Source: an uncultured Eubacteriaceae bacterium (lineage in GTDB: Bacteria > Bacillota > Clostridia > Lachnospirales > CAG-274). Taken from it: DNA of 64,000 nucleotides. Position 1 is the first letter of the stretch. The number at the start of each line of letters is the position of its first letter. The position numbers and the translations under genes were made by a program. Below, piece after piece: positions 27,401 to 34,291 of the stretch. The notes under the pieces are model-generated. The model ran no database searches, was not told the DNA's origin, and saw only the letters and a program-made list of their open reading frames with translations. Location: contig CAMVJD010000012.1 in assembly GCA_947167715.1 (NCBI GenBank), positions 1-64,000 on the forward strand, read 5' to 3'.

Positions 27401-29874
27401 CGGGAAAGACTTTTGAGATGGTAGCCTCCGCAATGGAAGCAAAAAGGCTTGGCTTGTGCCACAAAAGCCTGATTTGCGTGCCTAAACACATCGTAGCCCA
27501 ATTCGGCAAAGAGTTTATGCAGTTGTATCCCAATGCAAACATACTTGTAGCGATGGAAAAAGATTTTTCAAAGAAAAACAGAAGAAGATTTTTTAGCCGT
27601 ATTGCCACAGGAAATTATGATGCGGTTATTATCTCTCACTCACAACTTGAAAAGCTGCCCCTTTCTCCCGAAAGGCGAATTGAATTTGTGCAGGGACAGA
27701 TAGACGAAATCACAGCGGCACTCGATGAACTGCGGATTATGGAAGGCAAAAAAGGCTTTACGGTCAAACAAATGGAAAATGAAAAAGCCAACCTTGAAAC
27801 AAAACTCGACAGCCTTATCAAAGAAGAAAAATATGATACCAACGTATTTTTCGAGGATATGGGCTTTGACAGAATGTTTATAGACGAGGCACACTATTTT
27901 AAAAATAAGCAATTTGTTACTAAAATGGGCAGAAGCGTTGCGGGTATAAATGCTTCAAGCGTATCTCAAAGAGCCACAGACCTTGAAATGAAGATAAGGT
28001 ATATGGACGAGATAACAGGCAGCCGCGGTACTATCCTTTCAACGGGTACGCCCATCTCTAATAGTATGTCGGAACTGTATATAATGCAGTCCTATTTACA
28101 AATGGACCTGTTATGCAAGCGTGGATTGCATATGTTTGATGCTTGGGCGGCAAATTTCGGAGAAACACAGCGTACATTTGAATTAGCACCCGAAGGCAAG
28201 GGTTATCAGGTAAAGACAAGATTTGCGAAATTCTTTAACTTACCCGAATTGATGAACCTTTTCCGCCTTTGTGCCGATATAAAAATGCCCGAAGATCTGA
28301 ACTTACCCGTACCTACAGCGGTAAGGGATGCAATAAAGACCGAAGCCAGCGTTTACCAAAAAGAAATGGTTGACGGGCTTGCCGACAGAGCAAAAGCAAT
28401 ACGAAACGGCAATGTTGACCCACAAACCGACAATATGCTTAAAGTCACCAACGAGGGGCGTAAACTTGCACTTGACCAACGACTGATGAACCCAATGCTG
28501 CCCGATGACCCGCAAAGCAAGGTCAATCTTTGTGTAGATAATGTTCTTAAAGTGTGGAATGACAGCAAGGATGCCCTCGGTACGCAGATGATATTCTGCG
28601 ATATGTCCACACCCAAAAATGATGGCGAATTTAATGTCTATGATGACATCAAAGGAAAGCTAATAAGTAAGGGTGTACCCGAAAATGAGATAGCTTTCAT
28701 CCACGACTGCAAAACGGACGAACAAAAGGCGGCATTATTTACAAAGGTAAATAACGGCGAGGTGCGTATACTGCTTGGCTCTACGCAGAGAATGGGTGCG
28801 GGCACGAACTGTCAGAAATTGCTTAAAGCAATACACCACCTTGATTGCCCTTGGCGGCCTGCGGATCTACAGCAGCGCGACGGAAGAATTATTCGTCAGG
28901 GCAATACAAATGCGGAAGTAAACATATATAACTATGTTACAAGCGGTACATTTGATGCCTACCTCTTTCAGCTTGTAGAAAACAAGCAAAAATTCATCTC
29001 GCAGATAATGACAAGCAAGTCACCGCAAAGAATAGCCGAGGATGTTGACGAAGCCGTACTGAACTATGCACAGATAAAAGCTCTCGCGGCGGGCGATGAA
29101 CGCATAAAAGAGCGTATGGACTTGGAAATGTCACTTACAAGTATAAGAATGGCATACGCTAATTTCCTTGATAATAAGCGTGATCTACAGCGTGATATTG
29201 TCAAGAAATATCCCGAAGAGATACATCGTATCAAGGAACGTATTGCAGGACTTGAAAAGGATGTCGCACTTGCGTCAAGTACAAAATCGGAAGAATTTAC
29301 GGGTATGACGATACACGGCAAGGTATATACCGACAAAAAAGAAGCAGGCGAAGCCCTTATTGAAGCCATTAAGAAAACAGGCATTGAGCAGACAGGTATA
29401 ACCATCGGTGAATACCGCGGCTTTGAAATGAAACTTGATTTTATCAAAAGCAAGGGTGCGTTTGCGGTCGTACTGCAAGGCAGTTTGGGTCACTTGGTAG
29501 AGATAAGCAACAGTGCAACGGGAAATCTCACAAGGCTTGATAATGAACTTAACAGTTTCGCCGAATACCTTGAAAACAACAAGGTAAAACTCGAAGAAGC
29601 GAAAAATCAGCTTGAAACAGCTAAATTGGAAGTTGAAAAGCCTTTCCCTCGCCTTGATGATATGCGCAGTATGGAACGCAGGCTTAACGAACTCAACAGG
29701 GAATTATCCATTGATAATAACAACGAGGCGGAACATACCGCCGAAAAAGACGAACCCGATATTGAAGAAAACGATATTGACGAAGATGAACTCGACAATG
29801 AAGAATACGATATTGACGAGGACGAACTCGACGAAGATGAGTACGAATATCGCAGTTCGGGCGATGCAAGATAA
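18466..29874 (+). CDS. Giant multidomain DNA methylase/SNF2-type helicase (LtrC/YodL class)
   Basis: 3802 aa, among the largest ICE proteins. Recognisable parts in order: LtrC/ArdC-like N-terminal region (1-250); low-complexity linker (about 255-410) that coincides with a nested TnpV gene; YodL-type domain (about 576-680, IYQLKDDPELHDLRF and HSLSMSDVVVLD); a nucleotidyltransferase-like domain (about 845-960, YGSRSRG then SDIDIVIEY); a MutS-domain-I-like segment (about 1700-1775, FYRYGDFYEVFGDEA); an adenine methylase (about 2163-2450, NVPFG at 2347-2351 as motif IV); and an SNF2/DEAH helicase (about 2945-3600) with HTMGAGKT, DEAH and QQRDGRIIRQGN. The tail is a run of Asp/Glu repeats. Probably processes or protects element DNA during transfer; exact role unknown. 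Confidence 0.88.
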   Translation: MENQKEKIARISELLENETLKLTRSQDTWLKYLEIAARLYKYDFKDSIIIAAHKPNASMCADFNLWSDKLHYKIKQGTKGIPLLREVNGYVKPYYVYDISDTERQKNSKKVGLWHIKPENKRAVEQRFSTAFGAVDDNSNLEALINKRVDMLLDANIGAYIDEVEYTAKGSLVEELDRQNLAIRFRSIVEESVKIMVCERAGIARDVDEEALRYIGDFNTVDVITQLGTAVNDTASTVLREIEKEVRYCEKYLNNERTDFNERDSKERNEDVLQYGETGMAAAVHGGERSDVQTRPENNDISAVGGNRPTGAVHADDVGTAQADIPQREQKGNVSKADDKRALGTSRSSGQGSEQAGRYADERNGGTRGDNGRTETAGSDEMGRTEERSETESPRDSIGTGNIRINTETAEDKTPAVSSVIQTIELEKYSAPDENGRVERVGMATAGEVFDKLEKYLKDNGMLPDDYFLMSHQVSEDMEVPQYVQFICQPSWGESEGIYLDIAMETANGIIDFATGKTLEDNYAAFKRMGEIATECNIMLNSNGRKIERDGISTPEYIKKVTAEKTEQEKPANVTEYKIYQLKDDPELHDLRFEAYKNLDDTSDPDINNYDLVYEGKLENISGFDTSDILETLYKKFNIDHPADFTGHSLSMSDVVVLDDKTAHYVDDIGFVEVPDFLVEREKDLSLETVDIYINAGAQQVEELKEHFSNNGYDIQWADDTHFTVDKDNIAYIETILADRNIAYSVNAELPKPEQAQEKNKKIIGNTPYRAISDKTYRTMPKDRAELVAKRFDNEFIDYSGKINDNGSVTLTFSKNDLDECNKIINDVAAQQAVEEHRQKTRELYKPINGTDLDNLEAIMFDVVQGYIDDADLDIKIKDLTLYGSRSRGIENENSDIDIVIEYDGYMKEDAVFNIFNEEDYHFAGIKVDFNPIHEEETGTLEEYLPRVNEYLENQLKEAAKGEKFAEKTDRDDIIGNTVFKYIPKKHYEKFDKDLGLAISAAFTEQNIKHSGKINGDTVTLTMSKNDLEKCNEIIAEVKAKFEAPTVTKQTPEQSYIISETVKANMPDPDMSVEDRNNFGYTYEAMLPLTEETAIDIWENKNLPIYLLYDNNTESLAESIKDIENHGGIFGIEAPDWEKYISSPEYKNMETAKEVAAAPVTNEEHIRGIPKSIVIKALVHGSGFENGKFRIEEMYKTQKDTKQRISALKNEYGIGGYGTPTDTVGDIKGLNHDGKGLKIEWISESGKLKGMLKWNDVDKVLKELVENDIYITSAEREKYEREMYVKAQIDLMSEGDVISVNGENFTFVRKDDGYRIEVIPEDPDSNFCYNTTLDKNTYYIDNFRLERNDFQINAAGKEEKTITEPAPQAKTDDKIYRFYHGREVGELKMMFQPDPHDFTTVYFNADTVRLAARIATESGETDKNLFFKMIESYGNRDRVSDDTLFYMNAKNEFDNNIALMEGLSEENMRAVLNFARTGKLEIPQVQEETVKPIVQETAEETIESPIAEEVVEQDVNFPNTIAHRNFVHLQKLCPEVFSGEHSAEKYKGIDGMEDFSIEINGNELTLMHTFVQNGDLMYDPRIDYRIDFVLQTIQALNYEMSSMGLYQEYPENSKGQRDTNNFTATWIKNLEDQKDSRYLAWAVENFEHNGEEYGLSVYYDENGNITEMRGDDETIEAYKTEKGIVENNGNTKQEFSPPEDEKAIHFYRYGDFYEVFGDEAIDASIELNLQVVSRNGETMIGVPKFSLDSYIAKLENAGYSVSVSENTREEQLAVPDFKVDYSEWKVSSNPVGDEMMYCVYRDIDKNHTDYSGNRQNAMTFVYDKELCRHIAEILNSERVSDLETATKRAAELADKVSTIGGKPFGEVFDALVAHKTIYIKDVPETPSYIKDARDLEIKNQRIVWDNDTFQLRGDTNKGKDMYLNNLGSSVKNAMFYISTEKLEIENIKSERIKSHDLKIGDIVKLPPVTMVSTRGDTKTFPSEYGLVESIDDRMIHFQTYKDVELTSTVGKHAVSFDSLDRDGFEYIGTKSEKSVTPLETAKQLISEYIEAEFSTEEETATPDFTDLISIPLGYTTADSPRDEEISVEPFADLINRKVYTFVGDVLAKETYFETSNELEFYLANMTFGELTYVDDEMWDKYYEVTEREAAERQVQAKEQPKTAENFVLTEEKMNIGSRKEQFQANIEAIKLLKQLEADKAQATPEQQDILGKYMGWGGLADAFDEKKDSWAAEYAELKELLTPEEYKSAKATVLNSHYTSPTIINAMYKTLERMGFNGGTVLEPSMGVGNFFGAMPDSLKKSKLYGVELDDLTGRFAKQLYPEANVQIKGFQKTAFNSNSFDLAVGNVPFGNYRIYDNELQCHDLIHDYFFKKALDKVHPGGVVAFITSMGTMDKTNDAVRKYLAERAELLGAVRLPDTAMKNANTEVTADIIFLKKRDEVLDFEKSPELIPDWVNTKPNAEGYVINSYFADNPEAVVGELDRVSGPFGPKIICKLGDGQDFTETLESALSTIKGNFEYDELANSVEEEIDPDYLEVPYEGHRNFCYCLVDDKIYYRENQMMIPQNFEGKKAERVKGMIEISEVLQELIKLQREDYPDEDIAAQQAKLEDVYTKFTKKFDLLSKDVNKNLFKEDDTCELVTSLENLDENGELISKADIFTKRTIVPYVPPTHADTVSDALTISISEKAKVDLEYMSQLCGKTKEEILDEMQGVIFENPTTGKYETADEYLSGDVREKLRVASLMAESNPKYNINVESLQAVQPEELTPKEISVQLCSTWIPVKFYEQFMYETFDTPRRCRSENNYYGGNPFAAGKNPMTISLQYDERSATYGISNKGSSKADSYNIKVNQTYGTSRVNAYKILEDTLNNKTVVVKDYIEEPDGKKRAVVNQKETILAQEKQEELKQLFKEWIWQDPDRADELCEIYNREFNSLRPREYDGSHITFVGMNPNIELREHQKNAIAHTLYGRNTLLAHTMGAGKTFEMVASAMEAKRLGLCHKSLICVPKHIVAQFGKEFMQLYPNANILVAMEKDFSKKNRRRFFSRIATGNYDAVIISHSQLEKLPLSPERRIEFVQGQIDEITAALDELRIMEGKKGFTVKQMENEKANLETKLDSLIKEEKYDTNVFFEDMGFDRMFIDEAHYFKNKQFVTKMGRSVAGINASSVSQRATDLEMKIRYMDEITGSRGTILSTGTPISNSMSELYIMQSYLQMDLLCKRGLHMFDAWAANFGETQRTFELAPEGKGYQVKTRFAKFFNLPELMNLFRLCADIKMPEDLNLPVPTAVRDAIKTEASVYQKEMVDGLADRAKAIRNGNVDPQTDNMLKVTNEGRKLALDQRLMNPMLPDDPQSKVNLCVDNVLKVWNDSKDALGTQMIFCDMSTPKNDGEFNVYDDIKGKLISKGVPENEIAFIHDCKTDEQKAALFTKVNNGEVRILLGSTQRMGAGTNCQKLLKAIHHLDCPWRPADLQQRDGRIIRQGNTNAEVNIYNYVTSGTFDAYLFQLVENKQKFISQIMTSKSPQRIAEDVDEAVLNYAQIKALAAGDERIKERMDLEMSLTSIRMAYANFLDNKRDLQRDIVKKYPEEIHRIKERIAGLEKDVALASSTKSEEFTGMTIHGKVYTDKKEAGEALIEAIKKTGIEQTGITIGEYRGFEMKLDFIKSKGAFAVVLQGSLGHLVEISNSATGNLTRLDNELNSFAEYLENNKVKLEEAKNQLETAKLEVEKPFPRLDDMRSMERRLNELNRELSIDNNNEAEHTAEKDEPDIEENDIDEDELDNEEYDIDEDELDEDEYEYRSSGDAR
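19247..19681 (+). CDS. tnpV: TnpV-family protein nested in another frame of the giant gene
   Basis: 144 aa, read in the +1 frame relative to the giant gene. Start 19247 is chosen because AAAGGA lies 9 bases upstream; an in-frame ATG at 19229 lacks a site. TnpV-family features are clear: TMWGQRRLTYLKENKKGTY, ITEELKQQDQMKWVGLRNDL and ending REIVLEQVIYA. Family function is unknown; the name comes from Tn4451-type elements. The matching stretch of the giant protein is Gly/Arg/Ser/Asp-rich and unlike its neighbours, which suggests the TnpV frame is the constrained one. Expression is not shown. Confidence 0.7.
   Translation: MRETVKNGMRMFYSMERQEWLPQYTEENDLMYKLDLKTMTYLPLVETDPQEPYTLTMWGQRRLTYLKENKKGTYQRLMIKGLWEHLVAADKEANRLEDTLMKEMAAREGITEELKQQDQMKWVGLRNDLKQRVREIVLEQVIYA
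29763..29850 (+). repeat. Short acidic coding repeats at the 3' end of the giant gene
   Basis: Imperfect tandem units encoding IDEDELD and related Asp/Glu strings (NDIDEDELDNEEYDIDEDELD) make a strongly acidic C-terminal tail. Repeat copy number is likely to vary between strains. Confidence 0.6.
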
Positions 29875-29881
29875 CATAAGT

Positions 29882-29924
29882 AAAGCCGCTTGAGGATACG
29901 CTGTAAGTAGCAAGCGGCTTTTAC
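29882..29924 (+). terminator. Intrinsic terminator after the giant gene (first of two)
   Basis: AAAGCCGCTTG (29882-29892) pairs perfectly with CAAGCGGCTTT (29911-29921), followed by a short T run. It begins 7 bases after the giant gene stop. Confidence 0.7.
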
Positions 29925-29960
29925 TATGTGCCGAATTTTTACGGCATAAATATTTTATCA

Positions 29961-30000
29961 AAGGCGGTTTGGGTAGTCAATACCTAAAGCCGCCTTTTTT
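29961..30000 (+). terminator. Intrinsic terminator before mobC (second of two)
   Basis: AAGGCGG (29961-29967) pairs with CCGCCTT (29990-29996), with further inner pairing (GGTA/TACC), then TTTTTT. It ends 40 bases before mobC, so mobC probably has its own promoter or depends on read-through. Confidence 0.75.
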
Positions 30001-30039
30001 ACACAAAAAATACAAAATTTAAGAAAGAAGGATGTTTAT

Positions 30040-30375
30040 ATGGCAAGATACAGAGATAAATCACTCTCAATCAGACTTACGGAAGATGAGATAAACGCAA
30101 TAAAGACAAAAATGAAGCTGGCAGGCAGTAAAAACACCGCCGATTTTATCCTGACTTGTTGCTGTACCAACGAGATAAATGTTATCGACACAAAGCCGCT
30201 TATGGCTGTAAAAACCGAATTAAGCAGGATAGGCAACAACGTAAATCAGGTCGCAAAGGTGGCTAATACAAGCAAGAGTATTTATTATAATGATGTATTG
30301 GCACTTAAAAGACAGGTTGATGATATTCGCAAGATCGTTGAGAATGCCTTTGACTTTTGTGTAAAGGAGCGATAA
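30040..30375 (+). CDS. mobC: MobC-family relaxosome accessory protein
   Basis: 111 aa with AAGAAGGA site. The N-terminus (KSLSIRLTEDEINAIKTKM, then SKNTADFIL) is a ribbon-helix-helix DNA-binding segment, followed by LSRIGNNVNQVAKVANTSKS, the conserved MobC signature. MobC binds near oriT and helps strand separation for the relaxase. It sits directly before the relaxase gene, so oriT may lie in the 165-base gap upstream, though the hairpins there look like terminators. Confidence 0.88.
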   Translation: MARYRDKSLSIRLTEDEINAIKTKMKLAGSKNTADFILTCCCTNEINVIDTKPLMAVKTELSRIGNNVNQVAKVANTSKSIYYNDVLALKRQVDDIRKIVENAFDFCVKER

Positions 30376-30376
30376 C

Positions 30377-31966
30377 TTGGCTTATGTACGAATAAAACCC
30401 ATAAAGACGGGAACCTATCTTCAAGCAAGTATAGATTATATCGAAAACCCCGATAAAACAGAGGAAATGCTTTATATAGCAAGTTATATGTGTGATACAA
30501 GAAGTGCCGCCAAAGATTTTGCGGAAATTTATAGGTGTTGTGCAATGCACAAGGGCAACAATTTGGCACATCACATAATCCAATCCTACTCCCCCGAAGA
30601 TAATGTCACCCCCGAAATGGCACTTGCAATAGCACAGGAACTAATGCGGCGGATGTATCCCAATTATCAATATGTTGTTGCAATACATACCGACAGGGAG
30701 CATCTGCACGCACATATAATTGTAAATGCTGTTGATTTTGAAAACTACAGGAAGCTGCACAGCAATGTAAACTCACTTCGGCAAATGCGGCAGATAAGTG
30801 ACGATTTATGCAGGGAAAACGGCTTGTCGGTCATACCCGAAGATACGATAGAAAAGAAGAAGATACTTGCACAAGCCATAGACCGCTGTATCGAACAGGC
30901 CGATACATTTGATGATTATATCGCACTTATGCAAAAAGCGGGATATGAAGTGAGAATAGGCAAATATATCAGTTATAGAGGGAACGGTTACGAGCGTTTT
31001 CGCAGGGGCGATACCATAGGAAATGCCTATTCCGAAATAAGTATAAGGCAGCGTATCAACGGAATCGAGGTCAGGCGTGGTAAAAAGCGTGTATATGACG
31101 ATAAAACAATACGAATATCCAATAAAAATCGTGTTAAGTATGCCATAGATGATGCTTTAAAAGCCTGCAAGACCTTTGACGAATTTGTTGCAATGCTTGT
31201 AAACAACGGAATGGAAATAAAACAAGGGAAACACCTTGCAATGAAAGTGCCTGCTGCTAAAAAGTTTGTACGAGTGGAGAAACTCGGTATAGAATATTCC
31301 GAAACAATGCTGCGATTGTTCTTTGATGACCGTGCAGAATACGAGCGGATAAAATCGGAAGAAAACCCGAAAAAAATTGAAAAACTTGTTAAAAACGCCA
31401 AATATAACAAATATGCCGCTGTTCAGAACATCAATATACAGATACGAATGATAAATATGCTTGGCGAATACGGTATCAAAACTTATGAGGAACTAACGGA
31501 TAAAATGTCAGATCTTGAAAGACAGGAAAAGGCTTTGGGCGAAAATATAAAGCTATTGAAAGCCAAAATCGACAGGAAAAAGAGTATTATATGTTCTGTT
31601 CGCGGCTATTGGCGGCTAAAGCCTGTCTATGAGAAATACAAAAGCATTAAAACCCCCTCCGAAAAGGAACTTTTCAGCGTAGAACACAGCCTTGAACTGC
31701 GAGAATATGAAAAAGTGACGGAAATAATGAATAATTCCAAACTCCCCGACGGGAATTTGCCAAAAGCCGACTCACTTAATGCCGAGATACTTGCCGATGA
31801 ACAGAAAATAGCCGAATTAAAAGGAGAAATCGGCAATATCAAGGCGGAACTCCGCAATTTCAGAGCTTTAAAGGACAACATAGACAGAATATCGGGGAAT
31901 GGACCCGAAGAAGAAAGAGAAGAACGAAAAACTCAACAAAAAGCAAGGTCGGACACAATGCGTTAA
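30377..31966 (+). CDS. mobA: MOBP-type relaxase
   Basis: 529 aa, TTG start with AAAGGAG 8 bases upstream; the nearby ATG is out of frame. Relaxase motifs: Tyr21 (SIDYIENPDKT) as the likely nicking tyrosine, LAHHIIQSYSP as motif II, and the metal-binding histidines H109, H111 and H113 in EHLHAHIIVN. The rest is charged and helical, with coiled-coil character near the C-terminus. The protein would nick oriT and pilot the transferred strand through the coupling ATPase. The 3' end overlaps a terminator stem. Confidence 0.92.
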   Translation: MAYVRIKPIKTGTYLQASIDYIENPDKTEEMLYIASYMCDTRSAAKDFAEIYRCCAMHKGNNLAHHIIQSYSPEDNVTPEMALAIAQELMRRMYPNYQYVVAIHTDREHLHAHIIVNAVDFENYRKLHSNVNSLRQMRQISDDLCRENGLSVIPEDTIEKKKILAQAIDRCIEQADTFDDYIALMQKAGYEVRIGKYISYRGNGYERFRRGDTIGNAYSEISIRQRINGIEVRRGKKRVYDDKTIRISNKNRVKYAIDDALKACKTFDEFVAMLVNNGMEIKQGKHLAMKVPAAKKFVRVEKLGIEYSETMLRLFFDDRAEYERIKSEENPKKIEKLVKNAKYNKYAAVQNINIQIRMINMLGEYGIKTYEELTDKMSDLERQEKALGENIKLLKAKIDRKKSIICSVRGYWRLKPVYEKYKSIKTPSEKELFSVEHSLELREYEKVTEIMNNSKLPDGNLPKADSLNAEILADEQKIAELKGEIGNIKAELRNFRALKDNIDRISGNGPEEEREERKTQQKARSDTMR

Positions 31967-31987
31967 GCGATAAAGTCCGACCTTTTT
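31945..31987 (+). terminator. Intrinsic terminator overlapping the relaxase 3' end
   Basis: AAGGTCGGAC (31945-31954) and GTCCGACCTT (31975-31984) form a perfect 10-bp stem followed by T residues. The left arm lies in the last codons of the relaxase gene. Confidence 0.85.
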
Positions 31988-32009
31988 TATGAACAGAAAG
32001 GAGATAAAA

Positions 32010-32603
32010 ATGATATATGGATATATAAGGGTCTCGACCCGCGATCAGAACACCGACAGGCAATTTATAGCCTTAAAAGAATATGGAATAAAGCCCGAAA
32101 ACATTTTAACGGATAAGATGTCGGGCAAAGACTTTAACCGCCCTGCATACCGCAGGCTTTTAAAGCGTATACATAAAGGCGATTGCCTTGTCATAAAAAG
32201 CATAGACAGGCTCGGCAGGAATTATAAGGATATTATCAAACAATGGCAGTATATAACAAAAGAGATCGGGGCTGATATAAAGGTTATAGAAATGCCCCTA
32301 CTTGATACAAGCCAACACAAAGACTTGCTTGGCACGTTTGTCGCTGATATGGTATTGCAGATTTTAAGTTATGTTTCAGAGAATGAGCGTATAAACATAA
32401 AACAGCGGCAGGCAGAGGGCATAGCGGCGGCAAAAGAACGGGGTGTACGCTTTGGCAGACCTACCACTTATGATGTCCGACAATATGCACCCATATTTGC
32501 AAGGGTAAAAGCAAAGGAACTTTCGCCAAAACAGGCTATGGCAGAGATTGGGTGCTGTCAAAGTACATACTATCGCATACAAAGGCAGCTTAAAACGGCA
32601 TAA
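32010..32603 (+). CDS. Small serine recombinase 1 (resolvase/invertase type)
   Basis: 197 aa; start 32010 follows AAAGGAG (an in-frame ATG at 31989 lies in the terminator). Resolvase catalytic domain: IYGYIRVSTRDQN with Ser9, KSIDRLGRNYKDI, and the E-helix region ENERINIKQRQAEGI; the C-terminal about 50 residues hold an HTH (AMAEIGCCQSTYYRIQR). It resembles the two other small recombinases at 38.6 and 50.9 kb. It sits at the joint between the transfer backbone and cargo, so it may have brought in cargo or may resolve co-integrates. Confidence 0.9.
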   Translation: MIYGYIRVSTRDQNTDRQFIALKEYGIKPENILTDKMSGKDFNRPAYRRLLKRIHKGDCLVIKSIDRLGRNYKDIIKQWQYITKEIGADIKVIEMPLLDTSQHKDLLGTFVADMVLQILSYVSENERINIKQRQAEGIAAAKERGVRFGRPTTYDVRQYAPIFARVKAKELSPKQAMAEIGCCQSTYYRIQRQLKTA

Positions 32604-32604
32604 A

Positions 32605-32649
32605 ATAACGGTGCTTGGGTATTATTGCCCTTGCACCGTTATTTTTTTG
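32605..32649 (+). terminator. Intrinsic terminator after recombinase 1
   Basis: ATAACGGTGC (32605-32614) and GCACCGTTAT (32633-32642) are perfect complements, followed by TTTTTTT. It begins 2 bases after the stop. Confidence 0.9.
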
Positions 32650-32739
32650 TGCAATTGATAAATGTACTACATAATTATTATATTAAATATTTAAAAACTG
32701 CATTTTTTGCCTATTTTCTCAATAAAATACAGAATTTCC

Positions 32740-32768
32740 TTGACAACACTATTTTAAAGTGATATTAT
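32740..32768 (+). promoter_or_regulatory. Sigma-A promoter of the HigA-ImmA fusion gene
   Basis: TTGACA (32740-32745), 17-bp spacer, TATTAT (32763-32768). The surrounding 100 bases are very AT-rich. Confidence 0.8.
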
Positions 32769-32784
32769 GAAAACATAAGGACAG

Positions 32785-32811
32785 GGGGTAATCTAAAAAA
32801 GTGCTTACCCC
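32785..32811. promoter_or_regulatory. Inverted repeat in the leader of the HigA-ImmA fusion gene
   Basis: GGGGTAA (32785-32791) and TTACCCC (32805-32811) flank a 13-base loop, just downstream of the expected transcription start. This is where an autorepressing antitoxin would bind; it could also fold in the mRNA. Confidence 0.5.
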
Positions 32812-32845
32812 GTTGGTTAATTTTGATAACGAAAGGGGCATAATT

Positions 32846-33955
32846 ATGGGTAAAAACAGTATAAACGAAAAGCATCCCGGTCAGTATCTCCTTGAAGAAA
32901 TCGAAAAAGCCGGTATGTCTCAAAAGGAACTTGCTATTCGTACAGGTTCAACAGAAAAACATATAAGCACAGTGGTCAATGGGGCAAAACCGATTTCTAC
33001 CGCATTTGCCAAAAAGTTAGGTTATGCTCTTGAACAGTCTCCTGATTATTGGCTTAAACTGCAAGCAAAATATGATATGGAAGTTCTAAAATTTAATGAA
33101 GAAAAAGGCATAACCCCACAAGAACAGGAAATTTTTAAAATCCTTAAAGATGTGTACGATTATATGCTTAAGAAAAATCTCTCAAAATATATAGAAACTG
33201 TAAAAGCAGTATCGCAGAAAGTTATACAGCTTCGCGAGGTGCTTAATATCAGCAATCTTGAAGATATACCGAAAATCGGTTATAATGCAGCATATCGCGC
33301 GCAAGTCAGGAAGAATTCCAAAGTTGATCCGTATGTTTTGTTTGCTTGGCAAAGAGTATGTGAATTGCAGGCAGAAAAAGCACGAGAAAAACTTGACATT
33401 GCCGAATTTGATAAAAATAAGCTGTTGGAGAATATACCAACAATAAAAACTCTTATAGCTACCGAAAGCGACAGAATAAATTATGTTTTAAAGGAATTGA
33501 CACTTTTATTTTCTAAATGCGGCATAATATTCTGCGTTGTCCATCATTTTAAGGGTGCACCGGTTCAAGGCTTTATTAAACAGACAGAGGATAACAAAGT
33601 TTTGTTATGTCTGACTATACGCGGTGGAGCTGCCGACAGATTTTGGTTTACTCTGTTTCACGAGATAGGTCATATAGTAAACGGGGACTTGAATGTTCGC
33701 TTTGTAGATTTTGACAGCGTATCCAACGAAATGGAAGAAAAGGCAGATAAATTTGCCGTTGATACACTTATTCCTGCTGAATTATTTGATAATTTTGTAA
33801 AGTCAAGATTATATGACCGCTGGGAATATATAGAAAAGTGTGCTGAAAAAGCAAATGTTCCGCCTATTATTGTACTTGGCAGGTTGAGGAAGGAGGAATA
33901 CCTCTTGTGGTCGGATTTTACCGAACACAATGTTATGTACAAGTGGGCTGAATGA
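32846..33955 (+). CDS. HigA-like XRE regulator fused to an ImmA/IrrE metallopeptidase domain
   Basis: 369 aa; start 32846 has GAAAGGGG upstream (the frame is open back to 32801 without a site). Residues 10-80 are a HigA/VapI-type HTH (HPGQYLLEEIEKAGMSQKEL, TGSTEKHISTVVNGAKPIS). Residues about 225-350 form a COG2856/ImmA-type zinc peptidase with HEIGH at 272-276 and a downstream Glu in NEMEEKADKFAVDTLIP. Such fusions act as antitoxins or as proteases that relieve repression. No toxin gene is next to it. It has its own strong promoter and operator-like repeat, and may act as a stand-alone regulator of cargo block A or of the element. Confidence 0.88.
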   Translation: MGKNSINEKHPGQYLLEEIEKAGMSQKELAIRTGSTEKHISTVVNGAKPISTAFAKKLGYALEQSPDYWLKLQAKYDMEVLKFNEEKGITPQEQEIFKILKDVYDYMLKKNLSKYIETVKAVSQKVIQLREVLNISNLEDIPKIGYNAAYRAQVRKNSKVDPYVLFAWQRVCELQAEKAREKLDIAEFDKNKLLENIPTIKTLIATESDRINYVLKELTLLFSKCGIIFCVVHHFKGAPVQGFIKQTEDNKVLLCLTIRGGAADRFWFTLFHEIGHIVNGDLNVRFVDFDSVSNEMEEKADKFAVDTLIPAELFDNFVKSRLYDRWEYIEKCAEKANVPPIIVLGRLRKEEYLLWSDFTEHNVMYKWAE

Positions 33956-34291
33956 TATAAATTTTTTTAAGGGAGGGTTGCCATTGGAAGCTTATAATAA
34001 CAGAAAAAGCTGCAAGCACTACGGCAAATAGTGCTTACAGCAATTCCCTTTTGAATATTGCTACTCAAAAATGTGACAGTTTTATTTTAGCAGTATTATA
34101 GGGAATTGTCAATAAATATACTCAAAAAACAAAATTTTTGTACAAAATGTTTACAAAAATTACTTGACAACAAACAAAAATATACAATATTATGTTATCG
34201 CAATTCCTGTAATAAATATCGTTATTTTATATATTCCTCCGAGAATTGCGTTTACATATATTGAAACGCTTAATAAGGAGGACTTTTAATT
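33956..34291. other. 336-base gap: hairpins, promoter, possible leader peptide
   Basis: Holds a possible 15-residue peptide (TTG 33984 to TAG 34031) with a good AAGGGAGGG site but no known homologue; a hairpin AAGCACTA/TAGTGCTT (34014-34036); an inverted pair CAATTCCC (34041) and GGGAATTG (34101); the promoter at 34164-34193; and a leader hairpin GCAATTC/GAATTGC (34200-34249). The repeated CAATTCC half-sites around the promoter look like operators. Confidence 0.5.
34164..34193 (+). promoter_or_regulatory. Promoter of the DUF4417 cassette
   Basis: TTGACA (34164-34169), 18-bp spacer, TATTAT (34188-34193). CAATTCC begins at 34201, near the expected transcription start. Confidence 0.7.

Noticed and set aside
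29882-30000. oriT in the gap before mobC
   Set aside because: Both inverted repeats there end in T runs and fit terminators better; no nick-site motif could be recognised.
32846-33955. Complete toxin-antitoxin pair at the HigA-ImmA gene
   Set aside because: No toxin gene was found on either side; only a possible 15-residue peptide follows.
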